From Candidatus Bathyarchaeum sp. (GTDB lineage: Archaea; Thermoproteota; Bathyarchaeia; Bathyarchaeales; Bathyarchaeaceae): a stretch of 12,685 nucleotides of DNA. The number at the start of each line of letters is the position of its first letter. Positions within the stretch are counted from its first letter, which is position 1. The stretch is taken from contig SOJY01000030.1 of the NCBI GenBank assembly GCA_004376385.1, positions 1 through 12,685 on the forward strand, written 5' to 3'. The notes below the pieces were generated by a model. It was not told where the DNA came from and ran no database searches. It was given only the letters and a program-made list of their open reading frames with translations. Below are positions 5,828-12,652 of the stretch, piece after piece. The translations under genes were made by a program, and so were the position numbers.

Positions 5828-6811
5828 TTAGCCTATCTTCTTTTTTAGTAGTTTCGCACAAAAATTGAGACAAGCATCTACATCTCCAGCACCATTCGCC
5901 CCAGCCGAAACCGAGTGCCCCCCACCCATACCCCCAAGAAAATCGCCTAAAGGCTTTGCCAAATCGCGACCCATGTGGATATCAGTTTCCGTGTAGAATT
6001 CGCGAGAAGCTCTGAAACTAACCTGAATTTTGTTCTCTTTTTTGCCAGCGACAATGGCAACGTGTGCTCCCAATGCGATGAGTCCTCGGGACGCCGAGGC
6101 TTGATAGGCGTTAACATGAGAAAGGGCGATTAGCCAATCATTCATTCGTAAGAGATTCACTCTATTAGCAGCCTTCAGCCGTGCTATGCGCTCCGAATAA
6201 TCCATTGGCAACGAGAGAATAGGAAGGATTTCTTGGGCGTTTACTCCTGCGTCTACAAGATCAGCCACAACTTTGAGTGCGTCAGAAGTGGCTATGACGA
6301 AATGTCTTGTATCAAAGGCTATTCCAAGAAAGAGCGCTTTTGCTTCGTCTGGGGCGGGTTTGAGTTCTGCCTCCTTGAAGAGACGATAAACGACCTCGCA
6401 TGTGGATGATGCCGTTTCGTCTGCCACAGAAAGGGTTGCTATGCGCTCGGTTTCTGGGTGGCTCGCATGATGGTCGATTACAACTAGGGGGCGGTCAGGT
6501 TTGATTCTCTTGCCCAACTCATCCAATTGTTGGATAGTGTTTGTGTCCAGTAAAACAAGTATGTCAGCTTCTTCGATGCGAGGCTGGTCCGTAAGTTCTA
6601 TGGATAGAACATTTATCATGGATTTGGAGAGCTTGCTGGGTCCAGAAGCCGCCGCAATCTCGGTTTCTAAGCGGGGTTTCAGACGTTTTAGTAGTCCTTT
6701 GAAGGCGAAGGCGGCGCCTATGGCATCTGGGTCTGCGTTGTGGTGACATAAAAGAACGACTAGCTTAGCGTCAAGCTTGTCTATTAGTTCTAATATTTTT
6801 TGGATTTGCAC
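5828..6811 (-). CDS. DHH family phosphoesterase (RecJ/NrnA-like)
   Basis: The protein is 327 residues with the standard DHH-DHHA1 layout, a metal-dependent phosphoesterase. Motif I is HHNADPDAIG (23-32), motif II is LLDTN with Asp89, and motif III is IDHH (112-115). The C-terminal DHHA1 domain ends with the glycine-rich GGMGGGHS near 293-300, which binds the substrate phosphate. Relatives of this size degrade short oligonucleotides, cyclic dinucleotides or pAp. The actual substrate cannot be chosen from sequence. Linkage to exosome genes makes an RNA or nanoRNA role attractive, but this is inference. The start is GTG at 6811, which lies 22 bases inside the preceding DUF3194 gene and would couple their translation. 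A T6 run follows the stop, so this is probably the last gene of the transcript. Confidence 0.88.
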   Translation of the reverse strand: MQIQKILELIDKLDAKLVVLLCHHNADPDAIGAAFAFKGLLKRLKPRLETEIAAASGPSKLSKSMINVLSIELTDQPRIEEADILVLLDTNTIQQLDELGKRIKPDRPLVVIDHHASHPETERIATLSVADETASSTCEVVYRLFKEAELKPAPDEAKALFLGIAFDTRHFVIATSDALKVVADLVDAGVNAQEILPILSLPMDYSERIARLKAANRVNLLRMNDWLIALSHVNAYQASASRGLIALGAHVAIVAGKKENKIQVSFRASREFYTETDIHMGRDLAKPLGDFLGGMGGGHSVSAGANGAGDVDACLNFCAKLLKKKIG

Positions 6812-7095
6812 TCGAGTTCCCTCAAGTATTCTTCAATGTGAGCGAAGGCTTGTTTTGTTGCTTCTTTTGTTAACGATTCGACATCGAAGTCTTTCATGAT
6901 GGGAGATAAAACAACTGTTACATCAACGTTTACGGTTACGGGTTTTGTTCCTTCGGCGTCCACTGCAACGTCGAGGGAAACTATTCGGCTAGTGGATACT
7001 TTGGATAGGACGTATTCTCTGGCAGCCTGTTCCGCCAGTTCACATAGTTCTTCGACTTGTTCAATAGTGAGTTCGGGGATGCCATTCTCTGCCAA
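6790..7095 (-). CDS. DUF3194 family protein, function unknown
   Basis: This is a 101-residue protein without membrane segments or cysteine motifs. The N-terminal ~35 residues are an acidic helix (ELTIEQVEELCELAEQAARE). A beta-rich middle follows (VSLDVAVDAEG...VTVNVDVTVVLSP), then a C-terminal helix with mixed charge. I recognise it as the archaeal DUF3194 family from this pattern and from its place between prefoldin beta and the DHH gene. No function is established that I know of. The start is TTG at 7095, because an in-frame TAG lies just upstream at the prefoldin stop (12 bases away) and the only nearby ATG (7106) is in another frame. Its end overlaps the DHH gene by 22 bases. Confidence 0.75.
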   Translation of the reverse strand: MAENGIPELTIEQVEELCELAEQAAREYVLSKVSTSRIVSLDVAVDAEGTKPVTVNVDVTVVLSPIMKDFDVESLTKEATKQAFAHIEEYLRELECKSKKY

Positions 7096-7107
7096 GCGGT
7101 TTTCATC

Positions 7108-7476
7108 CTAAGAAGGAGATGATACTGGGCGCAGGTCCCGCTGCAGCTTCTCCTGTAGGTCCTTCACTTGGGTTTGAAGGCGCCCCTCCTGTTTGGCTAG
7201 AACGTCAACCCTCATCTTCACGAGTTCTTTACGTTCAGTCAATTCTGTTGTAACCTTGTCTTTTTCTGACTTGACAAGAAGTGCACCAATGGATTTGTAG
7301 ATCACCGCGGTTTCAGCTAGTGGCTCTAACTCGTTTACTGCCCGTTCAACCTCGGTGAGTTGCAGTTCAAGTTGCTGTTTCTGAGCCATTATTCCCTGTA
7401 ACGTCTGTTGTAACTGTTGAAGTCTGAGCAACCGTTGCTGAATCTGGGGTGGAAGTCTCGAAATATCTTCGCTCAT
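7108..7476 (-). CDS. pfdB: prefoldin subunit beta
   Basis: Prefoldin is a cytosolic hexamer (two alpha, four beta) that captures unfolded proteins and passes them to the thermosome. The 122-residue protein is two long coiled-coil helices joined by a short hairpin segment. The N-terminal helix is very Gln/Leu-rich (IQQRLLRLQQLQQTLQ). The centre ELEPLAETAVIYKSIGALLV is the conserved hairpin seen in beta subunits. The second helix, rich in Lys, Glu and Gln, runs to the end. The start is ATG at 7476 because GAGGAG lies seven bases upstream; a TTG at 7491 would put that ribosome site inside the coding sequence. It sits 107 bases after Pcc1 with probable TATA boxes in the gap, so it may begin its own transcript with DUF3194 and the DHH gene. 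Confidence 0.92.
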   Translation of the reverse strand: MSEDISRLPPQIQQRLLRLQQLQQTLQGIMAQKQQLELQLTEVERAVNELEPLAETAVIYKSIGALLVKSEKDKVTTELTERKELVKMRVDVLAKQEGRLQTQVKDLQEKLQRDLRPVSSPS

Positions 7477-7515
7477 CTTAATACTCCTCAAACCTTTGTT
7501 TCTGAATTCCTTCAG

Positions 7516-7542
7516 CTTAAATAACTTGGCGTATATTAAGCG
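7516..7542 (-). promoter_or_regulatory. probable internal promoter before prefoldin beta
   Basis: On the minus strand two TATA-like boxes occur in the 107-base gap: CGCTTAATATAC (7531-7542) and GTTATTTAAG (7516-7525). They predict starts near 7510 and 7495, leaving leaders of about 20-35 bases before ATG 7476 that include its ribosome site. This gap is the longest in the cluster. Confidence 0.5.
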
Positions 7543-7583
7543 TTTTCACTGTAATCAGGGTGGTAGTCAAGATGCGACTAGAA

Positions 7584-7829
7584 TTATTCTGTTAAATTTT
7601 GGAGATTCATCGCCACGCCAATCAACCGCAAATACGAATTCATTGACGCCCTCAATGCTGACGTGTCTTTTGCCCTGAAATCCAAGATCAAACTTTGAGC
7701 TTCAGTTGTCATGTGAACTCTTGAACGGTGAGTAGATGAAGTCTCGGTTTCAGGCTTCAACGCCTGCAAAACTACTTGTAACTGTTTTTCTGAAGAAAAA
7801 TTTAGGCGGACAACAGCCTGAGCCTTCAT
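7584..7829 (-). CDS. pcc1: KEOPS complex subunit Pcc1
   Basis: Pcc1 is the small dimerising subunit of KEOPS, which makes N6-threonylcarbamoyladenosine (t6A) at position 37 of ANN-decoding tRNAs together with Kae1, Bud32 and Cgi121. The 81-residue protein has the family layout of two helices packed on a three-stranded sheet. Its most typical part is the C-terminal helix DTSALRASMNSYLRLIGVA. The start is ATG at 7829, whose A overlaps the TGA of the Brix gene in an ATGA junction. A TTG at 7844 would add five residues and is less likely. No other KEOPS gene is in the window. Confidence 0.8.
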   Translation of the reverse strand: MKAQAVVRLNFSSEKQLQVVLQALKPETETSSTHRSRVHMTTEAQSLILDFRAKDTSALRASMNSYLRLIGVAMNLQNLTE

Positions 7830-8374
7830 GATGGAACTTCCCAAATCAGCCTTGACAGGGTGAGTCTAGGTCCTATTTCAACCATTTGTTGAAGTATCAT
7901 AAACGTGATTTGAAGGTGCCGTGAAGAGTCAAACGAAAAATGCATCGAAGCACGATAACTCTCAGCGGCTTCATCCAAGGACAGGACAGGCAAACCGAAG
8001 AACTTTGACAGGTGCCCAGCGATTCTTTCTAGTTCAGGAGAATCTTCAGGCTCCACCGTAATCACAGACGAGTGGACACGTCTTGTTCCTTCCTTGAGTT
8101 CTCTTCGAAGATGAATCCTAGACAGCAACATTATCGGAGGAACAGGCTTTAATCCAGTTGAAAGCTGAAAAAGATTGATTTTTCCGGGTCCACCATGCCA
8201 CCGATCAACCACGATTATGTGGTCTGCCTCAACTTCAATCGCCTTCTCGGCTACTCCATCCAGACTCATCTTTCCACGATTAACACGCACAACATCAGGA
8301 ATAGAATTAGATAAATCACGACAGAATGTTCGTATCCTTCCAGTTGGTCTCCGAGAGGTAGTCAACAATATCAA
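7826..8374 (-). CDS. Brix domain ribosome-biogenesis protein (Imp4-like)
   Basis: Brix/Imp4 proteins bind rRNA and assist ribosomal subunit assembly. The archaeal form is a single domain of about 150-190 residues, and this one is 182. The N-terminus ILLTTSRRPTGRIRTFCRDL is the family signature (thiolase-like fold, tS(R/K)xP...R...L). The middle IVVDRWHGGPGKINLFQL is the second typical segment. The start is TTG at 8374 with GGTGA ten bases upstream, and there is an in-frame TGA just before it. TTG codons at 8368 and 8365 are possible but would remove the start of the domain. The gap to eL43 is 58 bases and holds two hairpins, one of which includes the GGTGA. The end overlaps Pcc1. Confidence 0.85.
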   Translation of the reverse strand: MILLTTSRRPTGRIRTFCRDLSNSIPDVVRVNRGKMSLDGVAEKAIEVEADHIIVVDRWHGGPGKINLFQLSTGLKPVPPIMLLSRIHLRRELKEGTRRVHSSVITVEPEDSPELERIAGHLSKFFGLPVLSLDEAAESYRASMHFSFDSSRHLQITFMILQQMVEIGPRLTLSRLIWEVPS

Positions 8375-8386
8375 CTTTAGCCAACC

Positions 8387-8422
8387 TCACCGAAAAAAGG
8401 TGACCAAGAAGGCTTTCGCCTT
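8387..8422 (-). other. two adjacent RNA hairpins between eL43 and Brix genes
   Basis: In the minus-strand transcript AAGGC-GAAA-GCCTT (8422-8409) is a five-pair stem closed by a GNRA tetraloop. Just after it TCACC-TTTTTTC-GGTGA (8403-8387) is a five-pair stem whose right arm is the only ribosome-binding-like sequence of the Brix gene. Together they fill most of the 58-base gap. They may control Brix translation or be an mRNA processing site. Confidence 0.4.
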
Positions 8423-8432
8423 ACTGGCTTTC

Positions 8433-8708
8433 TCAGGCTTCCGAAGAGGACAAACTCTTCACTTGACGCTTCGCCACAACACCAAGCTTCGTAACAGGGG
8501 TATAGGCGCCGCCAGCAAAGGTCACACCGCATTTTCTGCAGTTCCAGACACCCACACTCACTCGTTTGACCGCCTCAACGCCGCATTGTGGACACTTGTG
8601 GGTTCGTCTGGCTTCTGTGACTACTTTTATGTAACGTTTCCTGAGTGTTACGCCGTAACGAGCCCCAAACCCTCTAGTCATAGCAACTTTTTTTGTTTTT
8701 CTGCCCAT
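8433..8708 (-). CDS. rpl37ae: ribosomal protein eL43 (L37Ae)
   Basis: This is a large-subunit ribosomal protein with a C2-C2 zinc finger. The 91-residue sequence has the family order: a basic N-terminus (MGRKTKKVAMTRGFGARYG), then CPQC (Cys39, Cys42) and CRKC (Cys57, Cys60) as the zinc ligands, and VWNCRKCGVTFAGGAYTP as the conserved end of the finger. Length and motif match archaeal L37Ae well. The start is ATG at 8708, overlapping the TGA of rrp42 by one base (TGATG). In many archaea the small RNA polymerase subunit gene rpoP follows here; in this window it does not. Confidence 0.95.
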   Translation of the reverse strand: MGRKTKKVAMTRGFGARYGVTLRKRYIKVVTEARRTHKCPQCGVEAVKRVSVGVWNCRKCGVTFAGGAYTPVTKLGVVAKRQVKSLSSSEA

Positions 8709-9508
8709 CAGCTTTTAACCACGAATTTTCTTAATTCTGCAGTCTTTTCTAGTGCAATCTTTGTGGCTTCCGATATCTCTTCTCTGGTGAAGTAGCCAGA
8801 ACCGCCGCCCTTCTGTACGGCACAGATGTTTCCGTCCTTCTTCATAGTTATCGTCAATCTTGCATCCATAACCTGTTCCTCATCAAGATCAGCGTCCAAT
8901 ATGAGCTTATTGCCTATCTTGGCGAAAGTAACGGCTATCGGATAGTTACTGATCGGAAGGGGAGTATAACCCGGCTTCTTCACAATCGTTCCTTCTTCTA
9001 CAGTATACTTGAACATCTTGGCGTTAATCAGAGCCGCTAAGGCTGCCAGAGCCGAAGCATCTATGAGATTTCCGTCATGGTTGAGAATATAAACATCAAT
9101 GAAAACCACGAACACCAGTTTACCAGACTCGACACAAAGCTTCTCCAAGTCGATAGCATTGGACTCCCGTATGCCTCTATCCACGACCCGAGCCAACTCC
9201 ACTGCATTCGCTCCAGGTGGACCAGGTTCAAAAGATGGAGATGCAAGGGGCACAAGTTCAGCGTTAACAGTAAGAACACCCTTGTCAGGCACATCTGCAA
9301 ATGGCTTCCCAGTTCCGATTTTCACGCCCACTAGAACTTCAGTTTTGCCTAAACGCACCCGAGCAGAGCCTTCGGCGCGTTCGATCACTCCTGACTCTAT
9401 TTGGATTTCTCGGTAGTCTGTTAGTCCTCGTCCGTCGGTTCTTTTTCCGCTCGCGATAAGTTCAGTGATTCGTTTTTTCTTGATATTCACAACAATTGAT
9501 GAGGTCAT
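8708..9508 (-). CDS. rrp42: exosome subunit Rrp42 (non-catalytic RNase PH-like)
   Basis: Rrp42 pairs with Rrp41 to form the six-membered ring of the archaeal exosome, which degrades and tails RNA from the 3' end. Rrp42 lacks the catalytic site itself but completes the channel. The 266 residues include the usual N-terminal extension, GKRTDGRGLTDYREI (the shared RNase PH opening), PGPPGANAVELARVVDRGIR (the arm that contacts Rrp41 and RNA) and a C-terminal helix after ICAVQKGGGSGYF. The start is ATG at 9508, two bases after the rrp41 stop. The paired order rrp4-rrp41-rrp42 supports the assignment over Rrp41. Confidence 0.95.
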   Translation of the reverse strand: MTSSIVVNIKKKRITELIASGKRTDGRGLTDYREIQIESGVIERAEGSARVRLGKTEVLVGVKIGTGKPFADVPDKGVLTVNAELVPLASPSFEPGPPGANAVELARVVDRGIRESNAIDLEKLCVESGKLVFVVFIDVYILNHDGNLIDASALAALAALINAKMFKYTVEEGTIVKKPGYTPLPISNYPIAVTFAKIGNKLILDADLDEEQVMDARLTITMKKDGNICAVQKGGGSGYFTREEISEATKIALEKTAELRKFVVKS

Positions 9509-9510
9509 TC

Positions 9511-10245
9511 TTATTTAGCCTCCTCAGCAGAAACATATTTCGATTTTAACGCTTCCTTCTGAAGTTCGTACAGTTTTTTGCAGCCACCCAAAGCCATATC
9601 AACTGCAGCATTAAACTCGTCAACAGATAGATTGCCATCCATCTGCAGCAAGGTTATGGCATTCAAGTTAGGCATAAGGGCTACGGGCACATCAGCTTCG
9701 CCGACCTTATCTTCTGTATCCATAAGATCAAGGGCTATTTTCCCGCCAGCTTTGCCAGCCGCGCAAGCTACAACTAAGTCGCGCATGGGAATTCCGGCGT
9801 CTGCCAATGCAAGAGCAGCCGCAGTGATGCCTGCGCATCTTGTTCCCCCGTCTGCTTGTAAGATCTCGATATATACTTGAATTGATGTTCGGGGATAGTA
9901 TTCGAGAAAAACTGCGGGTTCTAGAGCTTCCCGAATAACCTTGGAGAGTTCAACATCTCTTCTTGAAGGCGCCGGAGACTTTCTTTCGTCAACCGAGAAG
10001 GGAGCCATGTGATAGCGGCATTGAATGACAGCGCGGTCCTGTTTTGCGATGTGTCTTGGATGAGCCTCTTTAGGTCCATAGACTCCTACGAGAATCTTGT
10101 TTCTTCCCTGTTCTAGATATGCAGAACCGTCTGCGTTTGAGAGGACTCCAACATCCATTTTCACAGGTCTTAACTCGTCCACTTTTCGTCCATCTAAGCG
10201 GATACCCTTTTTATCAATTAATTTTTCAGATTTTTTATTTGCCAT
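9511..10245 (-). CDS. rrp41: exosome catalytic subunit Rrp41
   Basis: Rrp41 carries the phosphorolytic active site of the archaeal exosome, removing nucleotides from RNA 3' ends with phosphate and adding them in reverse with nucleoside diphosphates. The 244 residues show the RNase PH core: RLDGRKVDELRPVK (16-29), RYHMAPFSVDERK (77-89), the RNA-binding RRD (95-97), the phosphate-site GGTR (123-126) and the metal-binding GEADVP with Asp175. The start chosen is ATG at 10245, which gives the usual short lead before LIDKKGIRLDGR. A TTG at 10287, inside the rrp4 end, would add a 14-residue lysine-rich tail (AGGA 11 bases upstream) and cannot be excluded. Confidence 0.95.
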   Translation of the reverse strand: MANKKSEKLIDKKGIRLDGRKVDELRPVKMDVGVLSNADGSAYLEQGRNKILVGVYGPKEAHPRHIAKQDRAVIQCRYHMAPFSVDERKSPAPSRRDVELSKVIREALEPAVFLEYYPRTSIQVYIEILQADGGTRCAGITAAALALADAGIPMRDLVVACAAGKAGGKIALDLMDTEDKVGEADVPVALMPNLNAITLLQMDGNLSVDEFNAAVDMALGGCKKLYELQKEALKSKYVSAEEAK

Positions 10246-10273
10246 CTTTTCTCGCTCTTTTTTAGGTTTCTTT

Positions 10274-10975
10274 TTAGTTACTTTCAACTGCTTTTCTTTC
10301 CTTTCTAATCATTTCAGTCACGCGATCAGTCAACCCACTCGTATGAGATTCTTTTTCAATTTTACGAAGAGCCATAACAGCAAGCCGTTCGGCCTCAGGA
10401 GACCTGCCACTAATAAGAATCAAACCATTTTGACCGATAGTCAGTTGACAACCTGTCTCCCTCTTTATCATACCTACCATGGAGCCCTGTCTCCCGATAA
10501 TTCTCGGAATTTTGGTGGGAGTGACCTCAACGAGTTGACCCCGCACAATCTTCCCTAGACCGGGTTCACGGACAGTCAACTGGGGATCGCGGGTTCGATC
10601 ATAAGCAATTACATTCGCGATTATTAGATCGCCTACATCAAAGATGGAGGGTAAGTCTGTTGTTTCAGGTTTAAAGGAACGTTCAACAACGTCGGATGCT
10701 CTGAGTCTAGCAGGGTGCGGAGCTTTGATGTCTATAACCCAACCGCTCGGAGTGGTTTCAACGACTTTTCCGATAACCGTGTCTCCGGGGACTGGAATAT
10801 AAAATGCTTTGAGGGCAACGACGTGAACTCTTTTACCGTCGTAATCAACAAGCCCAAGGCGGCTTGCATAGATTTTTTCATTCTCTTTGTAGGTACTGTC
10901 TCCTGATACGTAATCACCTTCGGCGAGAAGGTCGCCAGGAGCAACAAGCTGTTTTTTTTCATAGAAAAGGGGCAT
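10274..10975 (-). CDS. rrp4: exosome RNA-binding cap subunit Rrp4
   Basis: Rrp4 sits on top of the Rrp41/Rrp42 ring and guides RNA into the channel. The 233 residues have three parts: an N-terminal beta domain (LVAPGDLLAEGDYVSGD), an S1 domain (about 60-140, GDTVIGKVVETTPSGWVIDI) and a C-terminal KH domain with IIGRQGSMVGMI. The start is ATG at 10975: GAGGTG ends six bases upstream, so the GTG at 10984 is part of the ribosome site rather than the start. The gene follows SBDS after 29 bases. Confidence 0.94.
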   Translation of the reverse strand: MPLFYEKKQLVAPGDLLAEGDYVSGDSTYKENEKIYASRLGLVDYDGKRVHVVALKAFYIPVPGDTVIGKVVETTPSGWVIDIKAPHPARLRASDVVERSFKPETTDLPSIFDVGDLIIANVIAYDRTRDPQLTVREPGLGKIVRGQLVEVTPTKIPRIIGRQGSMVGMIKRETGCQLTIGQNGLILISGRSPEAERLAVMALRKIEKESHTSGLTDRVTEMIRKERKAVESN

Positions 10976-11004
10976 ATTCAACACCTCAAGAAAGTTTTTT
11001 TAAA

Positions 11005-11694
11005 TTATCTCACCATTTTTGCTTCAATATTTCCTCGGGTCATTTTCCCCAACTTATCCAGGAAAGGCCCATAAAGGCCAGCTGACATTTCCACGATGGC
11101 AGACCAAGACCCGTCAGCCTGCCACTGGTCCATTTTTAGTGTGCCGAAGCCTTTAACGGTTCCGTAAACTTTGCTTGCGTGCTCTTGAGGTACGTGAACT
11201 TCCACTGTGATTTTCTCCATTTTGAGGGGAATAATCGGACGTAGAAGCTTTATTATGTCTTTTGATTGTTCTTCTACGCCTTTGGAAGGATCAATAGAGA
11301 AGTGTATCTGTTTCATTGCCTGTTCAATCCGTAGTGGAGGGTGGGGAAGGTTCGTTTTTGGATCAATACATTCACGTGATATGAAAGAAATGATTTGTCT
11401 CCTTTTGTCTTCAACAAGCTGTCTCCTTTGGTCCGTAGTTAACTGCAGGGTGCCCTTCTTGAGGATTACCTCAGCTATTTTGATGGGGTCAGTTGTTCCG
11501 AAGAATTCCTTCAGCTTTTCTTCTGACGCCTTCGAGCCTTTTCCAGCGTCGGTGAAGATTGTTTCGGTGGCCAGAATTTGGGAAACAGAAGTAGTTTTTC
11601 CGAGCTTATAGGAGAGGGCGGGCTCAGGTTTGGTTAAGATTTCGAAGTGCTCGCCATCATGATTGATGCGCGCGATGGTGTAACGTTCGCTCAT
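11005..11694 (-). CDS. sdo1: ribosome maturation protein SBDS (Sdo1)
   Basis: SBDS proteins help release the anti-association factor aIF6 from the large subunit, a late maturation step. The 229 residues have the three expected domains: the N-terminal FYSH domain (YTIARINHDGEHFEILTKPE to FGTTDP), a helical middle (KKGTLQLTTDQRRQLVEDKRRQ and HPPLRIEQAM), and a C-terminal ferredoxin-like domain (KITVEVHVP...YGTVKGFG). The KGTLQLT segment is typical of the family. The start is ATG at 11694, overlapping the psmA stop by one base (TAATG). The place between psmA and rrp4 is the standard archaeal position. Confidence 0.95.
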   Translation of the reverse strand: MSERYTIARINHDGEHFEILTKPEPALSYKLGKTTSVSQILATETIFTDAGKGSKASEEKLKEFFGTTDPIKIAEVILKKGTLQLTTDQRRQLVEDKRRQIISFISRECIDPKTNLPHPPLRIEQAMKQIHFSIDPSKGVEEQSKDIIKLLRPIIPLKMEKITVEVHVPQEHASKVYGTVKGFGTLKMDQWQADGSWSAIVEMSAGLYGPFLDKLGKMTRGNIEAKMVR

Positions 11695-12446
11695 TACTTT
11701 TCACTGCCCTCAAGCCCTCTTTGGATAGTCCCGATTTTCTCCTCGCTTAGCGATTGGAGCTTTTGTGTCTCTGCTGGAATAATACTTATTTTGATTCTTT
11801 TTGGCTCGCCTCTAGCTTCGAGGGCGCGTGTTAGACATTTGACAGCAAGTTTGACAGATTCATCTAAGGTGAGGTCTTCACGATACTCTTCCTTTAGCAT
11901 ATTCTCAACGGTCTCACGACTAATACCCACAGCTACTGCCTTGTAGCCCCTGTACGAGCCACTTGGATCTGTTGTGAATACTCTGCATCCAGTTTTGTCG
12001 ACTCCGCCAAAAATGATTGAGACTCCGAAGGGTCTTACTCCTGCGTGTTGAGTGTAAAGCTGTTTTACGTCTCCGACACGTTTTGTCATGATTTCAATAT
12101 CAATGGGTTCATCATACATCAGTCGGTTGCTTTGGGCGTAGATTCTAGCTTGATCAATGAGTATACGAGCGTCAGATCCCAAGCCAACAACCGCTGCTCC
12201 AAGATGATCGTCTACGCCGTAGAGTTTCCAAGTGAAAGTGGTATCTTGAAGGGGCGTTTCGATCTTTTCTTCTGCTCCTAAAACAACTCCCTCTGAGCAG
12301 ACAATTCCAATTATTGTTGCCCCACGGTTTACTGTTTCTAGGGCATATTCAACCTGAAATAGGCGTCCATCTGGAGAAAACACGGTAATGGCGCGATCAT
12401 AAGCTCCGGGTGCGGCAAATACAGACAAACCATTCACCTCATACAT
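11694..12446 (-). CDS. psmA: proteasome subunit alpha
   Basis: Alpha subunits form the outer rings of the 20S proteasome, gate substrate entry and dock the unfolding ATPases. The 250-residue protein begins with MYEVNGLSVFAAPGAYDRAI. The gate YDR motif is followed by VFSPDGRLFQVEYALE, the proteasome alpha signature. GSYRGYKAVAVG is also typical of alpha subunits. No N-terminal threonine or propeptide is present, so it is not a beta subunit. The last ~25 residues are charged. ATG at 12446 has no ribosome site before it and a BRE/TATA-like element 35-50 bases upstream, consistent with a short-leader transcript that begins the cluster. A beta-subunit gene is not in the window. Confidence 0.96.
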   Translation of the reverse strand: MYEVNGLSVFAAPGAYDRAITVFSPDGRLFQVEYALETVNRGATIIGIVCSEGVVLGAEEKIETPLQDTTFTWKLYGVDDHLGAAVVGLGSDARILIDQARIYAQSNRLMYDEPIDIEIMTKRVGDVKQLYTQHAGVRPFGVSIIFGGVDKTGCRVFTTDPSGSYRGYKAVAVGISRETVENMLKEEYREDLTLDESVKLAVKCLTRALEARGEPKRIKISIIPAETQKLQSLSEEKIGTIQRGLEGSEK

Positions 12447-12480
12447 GAACCATATTTTGTCTCTCTTGTAATAAGACGGA

Positions 12481-12497
12481 ACTAAAAACCTTTTCGT
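12481..12497 (-). promoter_or_regulatory. promoter of psmA and the large cluster
   Basis: On the minus strand ACGAAAAGG followed by TTTTTAGT resembles an archaeal BRE plus TATA box. The centre near 12486 predicts a start near 12461, about 15 bases before the psmA ATG. It is the only strong candidate between the tRNA and psmA. Confidence 0.55.
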
Positions 12498-12518
12498 ATT
12501 TGGCTCGGAGTTTATGTT

Positions 12519-12540
12519 AACACTTTCCAGTGTTTCCAGT
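12519..12540. repeat. hairpin and tandem 8-base repeat upstream of psmA promoter
   Basis: AACACT-TTCC-AGTGTT (12519-12534) is a perfect six-pair inverted repeat with a four-base loop. TTTCCAGT also occurs twice in tandem (12524-12531 and 12533-12540). They lie about 30 bases upstream of the psmA TATA region, so a regulator site is possible. A tRNA 3' processing or termination element is the alternative. Confidence 0.4.
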
Positions 12541-12652
12541 TGCTATTGTTATAGGAGTTCCAGCAAACAAAGGGCACATTCATATTAGGAGACTAATAAA
12601 AGAAGATTGTTGAAAACAACCTTTTTTCCAGAAAAGTAAGAAGATAAATGTT

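Noticed and set aside
12512..12583. 23-residue Trp-rich ORF on the minus strand between tRNA and psmA
   Set aside because: It is too short, has no ribosome site, matches no known family and overlaps the inverted repeat. I prefer a regulatory reading of this stretch.
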